Source: Saccharothrix coeruleofusca
GTDB taxonomy: Bacteria; Actinomycetota; Actinomycetes; Mycobacteriales; Pseudonocardiaceae
Assembly: GCF_014648515.1 (NCBI RefSeq)
Contig: NZ_BMRG01000016.1
Span: forward strand, 12,512 to 76,511
Length of the DNA stretch: 64,000 nucleotides
Direction: 5' to 3'
This document shows, piece by piece, positions 53,713 to 61,333 of the stretch (positions are counted from its first letter, which is position 1; every line of letters starts with the position of its first letter). The notes beneath the pieces were generated by a model. It was not told the DNA's origin. It searched no databases and was given only the letters and a program-made list of their open reading frames with translations. Both the position numbers and the translations under genes were made by a program.

Positions 53713-55100
53713 AGGTCCTGCCCCTGCTGGCGGCCGCCGCGGTGCTCACCGCGCCGCGCTGGCTGCCCGGTCGAGTCGTCGACCTGCGCGTCCGGGTGTT
53801 CCAGCTGGTCAACGGCGACCGGGTGGTGACGCTGCCCAACGCCGAGCACGGTCCCGAGGTCTTCGAGCGGGTCTACGCCGATCCCGCCGTCAACGGCCGC
53901 AGCCGCGGCGCGGGTCTGTCCGACCTGTTCTGGTACTGGCTCTCCCCCGGTCCCGAGGTGCACCAGGAGCACCTGGAGGACGGCCCCCGCTACGACGAGG
54001 TGGCCCGCGCCACCCGGCGGATCCTCGCGGGCTCGTCCGCCGCGCTGGCCGAGGCCGCCGCCCGCGCCACGGCCGCCGCGCTGGACGCGCTGCCCGCCGA
54101 CCGCACCAGCCTGGTGCGGCTGCGCGACCTGATGATGCCGGTGTGGGCGGAGTTCTTCTACGAACTGGTGTTCCGCTCCCCCTGCCCGCGGCGGGCGCGC
54201 GAGCTGATCGTCGAGCACGCCGACGACGTCGTCACCTCGCTCAAGTGCACCGGCTTGCGCCACCCGCGCCGCCGCGCCCGGCTCACCCGCTACCTGCGGG
54301 CCCGCGTCGAGGCGGGGGACGTGCCGCACGAGCTGCCCCCGTCGTTGAGCACCGCCGAGCGGGTGCACTACCTCCAGGGCACCTTCTTCAACACCGCCGT
54401 GGTGCAGATGTCCGAGGCGTCGGCGCACCTGCTGCTGGCCATCGCCCAGCACCCGGACGTGCGGCGGCGGCTGACCGCCGACCCCGACGACGACCGCTAC
54501 CTCGGCCACGTCATGGACGAGACCATGCGGCTCTACCCGCTGTTCGGCATCGCCCACCGCATCACCACCGGCGAGGTGCGGCTGGACGACCGGACGGTGC
54601 TGCCCACCGGGTCGGTGGTGTGCTTCAGCTACCCCGACTACCACGCCACCGGCTACGACCGGCCCGACGAGTTCGACCCGGACCGATGGGAGCGGCTGTC
54701 GCTCCGGGAGGCCCACCACATCCCCTTCGGGGTGGCCGCCAACCGGCCGTGCCCGGCGTGGCGGCTGGCGCCGCTGGCCCTGCGCGCCGCGACGCGAGAG
54801 GTGCTGCGGCGGTTCCGGCTGGAGTCCACCGCCTCGCACACCCGCTCGATCCCGCACCGGGCGCCGTGCCTGCTCGTGCCGCACGACGCGCCGCCGCGAC
54901 CGGGGAGGCTGCGGGCGCTGCGGGCCTTCGTGCGGCTGCGCGACCGCTGGGAGGACGTGACGCGCAGCGTCGTCCAGCTCGTGCTGGGCACCGCCATGGT
55001 GCTCGACGCCCGCCGCCTGCGGCTCGCGGGCCGGTACTTCGACGCCCAGGACACCGCCGCCGCTCCCCCCGCCGGGCGCTGCCCGGTGGTTCACAGCTGA
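53709..55100 (+). CDS. Cytochrome P450 with an N-terminal hydrophobic segment and atypical I helix
   Basis: A 463-residue P450. The haem loop is FGVAANRPCPAWRLA, with Cys ligand, and the ExxR motif is in MDETMRLYPLF. The helix I region reads FFNTAVVQMSEASAHL and lacks the usual acid-Thr pair, which may alter oxygen activation. The first 25 residues are hydrophobic (VLPLLAAAAVLTAPRWL) and could anchor it in the membrane, unusual for an actinomycete P450. It is about 60 residues longer than typical soluble bacterial P450s. GTG 53709 overlaps the upstream stop. Substrate unknown. Confidence 0.85.
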   Translation: MKVLPLLAAAAVLTAPRWLPGRVVDLRVRVFQLVNGDRVVTLPNAEHGPEVFERVYADPAVNGRSRGAGLSDLFWYWLSPGPEVHQEHLEDGPRYDEVARATRRILAGSSAALAEAAARATAAALDALPADRTSLVRLRDLMMPVWAEFFYELVFRSPCPRRARELIVEHADDVVTSLKCTGLRHPRRRARLTRYLRARVEAGDVPHELPPSLSTAERVHYLQGTFFNTAVVQMSEASAHLLLAIAQHPDVRRRLTADPDDDRYLGHVMDETMRLYPLFGIAHRITTGEVRLDDRTVLPTGSVVCFSYPDYHATGYDRPDEFDPDRWERLSLREAHHIPFGVAANRPCPAWRLAPLALRAATREVLRRFRLESTASHTRSIPHRAPCLLVPHDAPPRPGRLRALRAFVRLRDRWEDVTRSVVQLVLGTAMVLDARRLRLAGRYFDAQDTAAAPPAGRCPVVHS

Positions 55101-55113
55101 CACGGGAGGCACG

Positions 55114-56391
55114 TTGACCCCTACCGAATTGGCACCCGCGTTCTTCCTCGCGGTCGTGGTCGTCCTGTTCACCTGCCGGGTCGTCGGCAGGCTGCTGCGC
55201 GCCGTGGGGCAACCTCCCGTGGTCGGCGAGATGGTGGCGGGCGTGGTGCTCGGCCCGTCCCTGCTGGGCGCGCTGCTTCCCGGTGTCGAGGCCGAGCTGT
55301 TCCCCCGCGAGCTGCGGCCGGTGCTCTACGTCGTGGGCCAGATCGGGCTCGTGGCGTTCATGTTCCGCGCGGGTTGGGAGTTCCGCCTCGACCGGGTGCG
55401 CGGCGTGGCGCGCTCGGCGGGCCTGGTCTCCGCGGTGGGCATGGCGGCGCCGCTGCTGCTGGGCATCGGCCTGACCTGGTTGGCCGACGGGCGGGTGGAC
55501 GTGTTCCCCGACGACGTGCCGCTGCTGGTCTCGATGCTGTTCGTCGGCGTGTCCCTGGCGATCACCGCGTTCCCGATGCTGGCCCGCATCATCACCGAGC
55601 GCGGCCTGACCAGCAGCCGCTTCGGCGCCCTGTCGCTGGGCGCGGGCGCGGTGGACGACGCCGCGGCCTGGGTGCTGCTGGCCGGGGTGCTCAGCATCGC
55701 GGGCGGCAGCATCGGACCGGTGGCGTTCACCCTCGGCGGCTCGGTGGTGCTGCTGGCCCTGCTGGCGCTGGTGCTGCGGGCACACGGCAGGGCCATCCCG
55801 CTGGCCGACCGGATCACCTCGGAGAACCTGCTGCTGGTGGTGCTGGCGGTGCTGTTCCTGGCCGCCTGGTACACCGACGTCATCGGCTTGTACGCGGTGT
55901 TCGGTGCGTTCAGCCTGGGTGTGGTGTTCCCGCGCTCCGAGCGGCTGGACCGGGCGGTGGAGGCGCTGCAGCCGGTGGGGGCGCTGTTCCTGCCCCTGTT
56001 CTTCACCTACTCCGGGCTCAACACCGACTTCGCGCTGCTGGGCAGCGGCTCGGTGCTGCTGTTCACCGTGGGGTGCGTGGTGGTGGCGGTGGTGGGCAAG
56101 TTCGGCGCCTGCTGGTTGGCCGCGCGGGTGGCCGGGGAGCCGCAGCCGGTGGCGCTGCGGGTGGGCGCGCTGATGAACGCGCGGGGCCTGATGCAGCTCA
56201 TCGCGATCAACATCGGCCTGGCGGCGGGCATCGTCACCCAGGCGCTGTTCAGCGCGCTGGTGGTGGTCGCGCTGGTCACGACGGTGATGGCGACGCCGCT
56301 GCTGTCCTGGTTCGACCGGCGCGACCGCGCTCGCGGGACGACCGGGGCCGTGCTGCCGCCCGCCGTGGGGGTGACCTCTCCGCCCGCGTGA
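55114..56391 (+). CDS. Kef-type cation:proton antiporter
   Basis: A 425-residue CPA2-family integral membrane protein with about 12-13 hydrophobic segments. GQPPVVGEMVAGVVLGPSLLG is the typical first-helix signature and LGAGAVDDAAAWVLL carries the DD/ND ion-binding pair. No cytoplasmic TrkA-N domain follows. The start is probably TTG 55114, four bases after GGGAGG. It is the last gene of the oxidoreductase operon and ends at a long hairpin. A role in pH or ion balance, or in export of an acidic product, is possible. Confidence 0.88.
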   Translation: MTPTELAPAFFLAVVVVLFTCRVVGRLLRAVGQPPVVGEMVAGVVLGPSLLGALLPGVEAELFPRELRPVLYVVGQIGLVAFMFRAGWEFRLDRVRGVARSAGLVSAVGMAAPLLLGIGLTWLADGRVDVFPDDVPLLVSMLFVGVSLAITAFPMLARIITERGLTSSRFGALSLGAGAVDDAAAWVLLAGVLSIAGGSIGPVAFTLGGSVVLLALLALVLRAHGRAIPLADRITSENLLLVVLAVLFLAAWYTDVIGLYAVFGAFSLGVVFPRSERLDRAVEALQPVGALFLPLFFTYSGLNTDFALLGSGSVLLFTVGCVVVAVVGKFGACWLAARVAGEPQPVALRVGALMNARGLMQLIAINIGLAAGIVTQALFSALVVVALVTTVMATPLLSWFDRRDRARGTTGAVLPPAVGVTSPPA

Positions 56392-56397
56392 GCCCCG

Positions 56398-56443
56398 CCG
56401 GTGGGCAGCGCGCCGCACCCCCGTGCGGCGCGCTGCCCACCGG
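56398..56443. terminator. Long bidirectional terminator hairpin
   Basis: A 21-base perfect inverted repeat (56398-56418 with 56423-56443) with a CCCC loop fills the gap between the antiporter stop and the stop of the small minus-strand gene. Confidence 0.93.
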
Positions 56444-56800
56444 TCAGTACCGGTGGTGGTAGAGCGACCGGATGACGTGGCGCTCCAGCGCCGGGTCCTC
56501 GGCGACCGAGGGCTGCCCGCCCTCCAGGTCGTCCTCGAACACCAGCGCGTTGGCCGCGACGACGTAGGCGTCCGGCATCTCGTTGGACGCCAGCGTGTAG
56601 GCGCCGCCCGCCCGGTCCACCACCAGGTTGGTCATCACGGTGGCCAGCTTCACCTCGGAGACCGCCCGGAACACCACGTCGACCCGCGTCGGCGCGTCGG
56701 CGCCCTTGTCGCTGCGCAGCACGAGGACGCCGTGCGGGGCCCGGTAGGACCACACCTCGAACCGCCGCGGGAGGGCCAGCGGGAAATCGATCTTCGGCAT
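56444..56800 (-). CDS. Small conserved-looking protein of unknown function
   Basis: A 118-residue protein that I do not recognise. It starts MPKIDFPLALPRRFEVWSYR and looks like a compact beta-rich fold (HGVLVLRSDKG, RVDVVFRAVSEVKLATVMTN). It ends with a His/Tyr-rich HVIRSLYHHRY, which could bind metal. No signal peptide or membrane segment is visible. ATG 56800 was taken; GAGGAGG lies 11 bases upstream. It follows the SnoaL-like gene by 45 bases and is probably co-transcribed with it. Confidence 0.7.
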   Translation of the reverse strand: MPKIDFPLALPRRFEVWSYRAPHGVLVLRSDKGADAPTRVDVVFRAVSEVKLATVMTNLVVDRAGGAYTLASNEMPDAYVVAANALVFEDDLEGGQPSVAEDPALERHVIRSLYHHRY

Positions 56801-56845
56801 CGCTCGCCGCACCTCCTCGCTCCAACGGGTTGCCTCGGTACACAA

Positions 56846-57328
56846 CTACCGCGTGACCGGCACGTCCGCCATCGCCGCATCGAGTTCATCCGCCTCCAGC
56901 ACAACCGAGGAGTTGTGCTCCCGGACGATCTTCCAGTGCTCCCCGGTCCGGCGCCACACCAGCGATGTCGTGGTGCGGATGCCGGTCACCGTCCCGCTGA
57001 GGTCCTCCAGCCGGGCGACGAACACCAGCCACGACGCGGCGAGATCGCCCGAGACCACCACGTCAGGCCCCGCGGCGACGCGGTGGTGGGCCAGGCGCAG
57101 GTCGCGGAAGGCCGGTTCCCAGATCTCGGCGTACTCCCCGGCACCGCGCGCGACGCGGTGCGCGGGGTCGAAGTCGTCGTACAGGACGACCCCGTCGAAG
57201 TCCCAGTCGTAGCGCGCGCCCTGGACGTCCCGGAAGTCGAACGGCGCGTCGCCGGGGTTGCGCTCCCAGCCGAACACCCAGTCGCGGTGCAGGGCACCGA
57301 CCACCTCCACGTCGGAAGCGTTCGTCAC
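56846..57328 (-). CDS. SnoaL-like (NTF2-fold) protein
   Basis: A 160-residue protein of the SnoaL/DUF4440-like NTF2 fold. An N-terminal helix with GALHRDWVFGWERNPGDAPF is followed by DFDGVVLYDDFDP and the sheet segments SGDLAASWLVFVARLED, TTTSLVWRRTGEHWKIVREH. Such proteins are cyclases, isomerases or ligand-binding proteins; nothing here shows which. It is encoded divergently from the AfsR-type regulator. Confidence 0.78.
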   Translation of the reverse strand: MTNASDVEVVGALHRDWVFGWERNPGDAPFDFRDVQGARYDWDFDGVVLYDDFDPAHRVARGAGEYAEIWEPAFRDLRLAHHRVAAGPDVVVSGDLAASWLVFVARLEDLSGTVTGIRTTTSLVWRRTGEHWKIVREHNSSVVLEADELDAAMADVPVTR

Positions 57329-57936
57329 CGGCTTTCCCTTCTGCTGAGCGGAATCCTGTCGACCACGACGCTAGGAAGCCGCTCGGCGGCCTACCAGGGT
57401 GCGCCGCTCCCACCCTCGCGCCCCGACCAGGGGTCCGATCCTCGCCCCGTCCGGCCGGCCACCCCCGAACGGCCGATGACCTACCCCCACGGAGGTAGGC
57501 GGGATCATTTCCACGGGCGATGACGACCCCCCGGCACTCCGCATAGCGTCGGCACCATGAGACCACCGGAGGACCGGAGGACACCGCCGGACCGCCGCGC
57601 GAACAGCCCAGGAGACTTCCGCAATACCGCCTCACAAAGCCGGTAAGCAGCAGTTCCGCAACCGCTGTACCACATCGGCCGGAGCATGCCCGCAGAACCC
57701 GCCCCAGAAAGCGCGACAAATCGATCGACAGGAAACGGACAGCTTCGCAACCGGTTAAAACCGCAGCTCAACGCGCCAAGATCGGTATCGTGATAACCTC
57801 GGAGCAAAGCAGGGGACATGCCCCACCCACTCGGACGAACCAGGCCTTTAACGCGGTTGAGCACAGCACCGGACAACGACCCCGGCCACCGGGTGCCGCG
57901 TGGTCGGAATGCCGAGCACGACCTCCGGGAACGGCC
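57329..57936 (+). promoter_or_regulatory. Long divergent control region upstream of the AfsR-type gene
   Basis: About 600 bases with no recognisable gene and, for this DNA, relatively low GC near 57640-57800. CCTACC (57480-57485) and GGTAGG (57494-57499) form a small palindrome. In-frame sequence upstream of GTG 57937 reaches ATG-like starts at 57790 but lacks similarity. Confidence 0.55.
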
Positions 57937-60900
57937 GTGAGCACCGCCTCGCCGCTCTCCGTGGCGCTGCTCGGGCCGGTGCGCGCCTGGCGGGACGGGC
58001 AGGGCGTGGACATCGGCGCGGCGCGACGCCGGGCGGTGTTCGCGATGCTCGCCGTGCGGGTGGGCCAGGCCGTCTCCCGCGACGAGCTGATCGACGGCGT
58101 GTGGGGCGAGTCGCCGCCCGCGACGGCCGCGGCGAGCCTCTACACCTACGTGTCCGGACTGCGCGGCGTCCTCGAACCCCACCGCTCCAAGCGGTCGGCG
58201 GCGGAGGTCGTCGTGTCCACGGGCGCGGGCTACTCGCTCCAGATCGACCCGTCCGCATTGGACGTGCACCGGTTCGAGCAGCACCGCAAGCGCGCCCAGG
58301 TCCTCGCCGAGACCAACCCGGAGGCGGCGCTCGGGGAACTCGACGACGCCTTGGCGCTGTGGCGCGGTGACGCGCTCCTCGGCGTCCCCGGCCCCTTCGC
58401 CGAGTCGCAGCGCGCGCGCCTGGCGGAGCTGCGGCTGGCCACCGTGGAGCGGCGCGCCGAGCTGGCGCTGGCGCTGGGCAGGCACGCCGACGTGATCGCG
58501 GAGCTGTCCGGGCTGACCACCAAGCACCCGCTGCGGGAAGGGCTGCTCGCGCTGCTGGTGACCGCGCTGCACCGGGGCGGCAGGCAGGCCGAGGCGCTGC
58601 GGGTCTACCGCGAGGCGCGCCGCGCGCTGGTGGTGGAGCTGGGCATCGAACCCGGCCCGGCGCTGCGCCGGGCGCACCGCGAGGCGCTCGGTGGCGCCCC
58701 CGCGCCCGCGCCGGGTGGCCCCGCCCGGTGGACCCCCGACGTGGCCGGGAACGGGCTCGTCGGCCGCGACCGCGAGCTGGACCTGCTGCGCCGGGCCGTC
58801 ACCGACGTGGCGGCGGGCCGGGGGCGCGCGGTGTGGCTGGCGGGCGAGCCGGGTGTCGGCAAGACCGCGCTGCTGACCGCCGGGCTGGCCGGGGCCGCCG
58901 AGTTCGGGTGCCAGGTGGCCTCGGTGGCGGTGGACGAGCTGGCCGGGCGGTTCCCGCTGCGCGTGCTGCTGGACGGCCTGGAAGTGACCGGCCGCTCCCC
59001 CGACCCCCGGCGCGCGGCACTGGCGCGGGCGCTGGCCGACCCGGCGGAAGCCGCGCCGCCGTGGGCCGCGAGCGACCCGGTCGCACTGGCCGCCGAGCGC
59101 GTGCTCGCCTTCGTGGCCGAGCTGTGCGCGCGGGCGCCGCTGGTGCTGGTGGTCGACGGACTGCAGTGGGCCGACGAGGTCAGCGTCCTGGTCTGGCGGC
59201 AGCTGCTGCGGCTGGTGGACGAGCTGCCGCTGCTGCTGGTGGCCGCCGCGCGCCCGGTGCCGCGGCGCGACGACGTCGACCGGGCCTGCCGCGCGGTGGT
59301 CGACGCGGGTGGCGACGTGGTCGAGCTGGACCCGCTGCCCGCCCCGGAGGTCGACGCCCTGCTGACCGGCCTGCTGGGCGCCCCGGCGGGCGCGGGCCTG
59401 AGGCGGCTGGTCGGCTGCGCGGGCGGCAACCCGCGCTACACCAGGGGCGTGGTCGACGCGCTGCTGCGGGAGGGCTCGGTCGAGTTCCACGACGGCGTGG
59501 CCGAGGTGGACGAGTTCGCCGAGGAGGAGGTCTCGCCTGCCCTGGTGGCCGCGCTGAACCAGCAGCTGGCCTTCCTGTCGCCGCAGGCGATCGAGGTGCT
59601 GCGCTGGGGCGCGCTGCTGGGCGTGGAGTTCTCGCCCGCCGACGCCGCGACGGCGGGTGGGCGCCCGGTTTCGGACCTGGTGGCCGCGGTGGACGAGGCG
59701 ACGGCCGCGGGCGTGCTGGTGGAGTCGGGCGCGAAGCTCGCCTTCCGGCACCCGCTGGTGCGGCACGCCCTGCACCGCGGCCTGCCGGGGCCGGTGCGCA
59801 CCGCGCTGCACCGCCAGGCCGCCCAGTCGCTGGCCGACGCGGGAGCCCCGGTCGAGGTGGTCGCCACGCAGCTGGCCGCCGCCCCGTCCGCCATCGACGC
59901 CTGGGTGGTGGACTGGCTGCTGGCCAACGCGGACCGGCTGGCCGAACGCGCGCCCGAGGTGGCGGCCGGGTTGTTGCGGACCGCGATCGACCAGCCCGCG
60001 GTGGACCCCGCGCACCGGGAGCGGTTGGCCGCCCGGCTGACCCGCCTGCTGCTGCGGCTGGGCAGGCGGCCCGACGCCGAGGTCCGGTACGTGCTGGCCC
60101 GCACCGAGGACCAGGACCTGACCGCCGAGATGCGCTGGGTGCTGGCCCGCCTGCGCCACCTCGACGGCGCGGCGGCCGAGGCGGCGGCGGTGCTGCGGGA
60201 CGCCATCGCCGACGACGGGGTGCCGCCGGTGTGGCGGGCGCGACTGGCGGCGCTGCTGGCGCTGGTGCAGTGCGACGGGCTGGGCGAGCCGGAGGCGGCC
60301 GAGGAGACGGCTTGGCAGGCGCTGCGCGAAGCCGACGACGGCTTCGCGCAGGCACACGCCCACCAGGCGCTGGGGCGGATCGGGTCGGCCCGGCGCGACC
60401 ACGAGGAGGCGTTGCTGCAGGCCGAGCTCGCCTTGGCGGTGGTCGGGACGCGGCAGGTGCGGGACGCCGGGCTGCGCACCGCGCTGTCCCTGGACCGGGC
60501 GGCGGCGTTACGCGAGCTGGACCGGCTCGACGAGGCCGACGCGGTGCTGCGGGAGAGCCGGGAGGTGGCCGCGGGCACCCCTTCGGCGGCCGAGGCACAC
60601 GTCGCCCGTGCGGTGCAGGACTACTGGATGGGCCGGTGGGACGGGGCGGTGCGCGAGGTCGCCTGCGCGGACGCGAGTTCGCACGCGTTGCTGGACAGCG
60701 GTTCCGTCCTGTTGGCGCAGGGTGTCGCGGCCGTGGTGGCGGCCCGGCGGGGCCACCTGGGCATGGCGCGGGAGCACCTGCGCGCCGCCGACTACCCGCT
60801 GACCACCGCGGTCGAGCACGAGAGCGTCGACTTCCTGCTGGCCGCGCGCGCGTTCACCGCGCGAGCCGCCGGTCGCCCCGACGAAGCCGTCGCCGCGCTG

Positions 60901-61314
60901 CGCCCCCTGCTGCGGCCTCCTCGGGGGGTTGTGCGGCACCAGTGGTTACCCACCCTCGCCCGGTTCGCGCTGTCCGCCGGTGAGCCGGGGGTCGCCGAGC
61001 GCGTCGCGGAGGTGGCCGCGGAGGAAGCCGCCGTGGAGCGGAAACCCGCGGGCGCGTTCTACGTCGCCGAGCACTGCCGGGGCCTGGTCGAGCACGACCC
61101 GGCGCCCGTGCTGGCCGCGGCGGCGCGGTACCGGGAGGTGGGCAGACCGGTCGAACTGGCCGAGGCGCTGGAGGACGCCGCGACGCTGCTCACCGCGCGC
61201 GGTGAGCGGACGCGGGCGCTGGCGGCGTCGGCCGAGGCCGCGGCGCTCTACCGCGGCATGGGCGCGGAGCTGGACGCGCGACGGGTCGAAGTGGGGTCGC
61301 ACGGGCGTCCATGA
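57937..61314 (+). CDS. AfsR/SARP-type large transcriptional activator with two TTA codons
   Basis: An 1125-residue regulator. The N terminus is a winged-helix DNA-binding domain (SVALLGPVRAWRDGQ, DELIDGVWGESPPATAAASL), followed by a BTAD domain ending EALRVYREARRALVVELGIE. An AAA/STAND ATPase follows, with Walker A AGEPGVGKTALL near residue 308 and Walker B LVLVVDGLQWADE. A long helical TPR-like C-terminal half completes it. GTG 57937 is preferred, since similarity begins there. In-frame TTA codons at 60508-60510 and 60946-60948 imply dependence on the rare leucine tRNA BldA, so expression may be limited to late growth. Confidence 0.9.
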   Translation: MSTASPLSVALLGPVRAWRDGQGVDIGAARRRAVFAMLAVRVGQAVSRDELIDGVWGESPPATAAASLYTYVSGLRGVLEPHRSKRSAAEVVVSTGAGYSLQIDPSALDVHRFEQHRKRAQVLAETNPEAALGELDDALALWRGDALLGVPGPFAESQRARLAELRLATVERRAELALALGRHADVIAELSGLTTKHPLREGLLALLVTALHRGGRQAEALRVYREARRALVVELGIEPGPALRRAHREALGGAPAPAPGGPARWTPDVAGNGLVGRDRELDLLRRAVTDVAAGRGRAVWLAGEPGVGKTALLTAGLAGAAEFGCQVASVAVDELAGRFPLRVLLDGLEVTGRSPDPRRAALARALADPAEAAPPWAASDPVALAAERVLAFVAELCARAPLVLVVDGLQWADEVSVLVWRQLLRLVDELPLLLVAAARPVPRRDDVDRACRAVVDAGGDVVELDPLPAPEVDALLTGLLGAPAGAGLRRLVGCAGGNPRYTRGVVDALLREGSVEFHDGVAEVDEFAEEEVSPALVAALNQQLAFLSPQAIEVLRWGALLGVEFSPADAATAGGRPVSDLVAAVDEATAAGVLVESGAKLAFRHPLVRHALHRGLPGPVRTALHRQAAQSLADAGAPVEVVATQLAAAPSAIDAWVVDWLLANADRLAERAPEVAAGLLRTAIDQPAVDPAHRERLAARLTRLLLRLGRRPDAEVRYVLARTEDQDLTAEMRWVLARLRHLDGAAAEAAAVLRDAIADDGVPPVWRARLAALLALVQCDGLGEPEAAEETAWQALREADDGFAQAHAHQALGRIGSARRDHEEALLQAELALAVVGTRQVRDAGLRTALSLDRAAALRELDRLDEADAVLRESREVAAGTPSAAEAHVARAVQDYWMGRWDGAVREVACADASSHALLDSGSVLLAQGVAAVVAARRGHLGMAREHLRAADYPLTTAVEHESVDFLLAARAFTARAAGRPDEAVAALRPLLRPPRGVVRHQWLPTLARFALSAGEPGVAERVAEVAAEEAAVERKPAGAFYVAEHCRGLVEHDPAPVLAAAARYREVGRPVELAEALEDAATLLTARGERTRALAASAEAAALYRGMGAELDARRVEVGSHGRP

Positions 61315-61333
61315 GGTGGAGGAGGGGGAAGGC

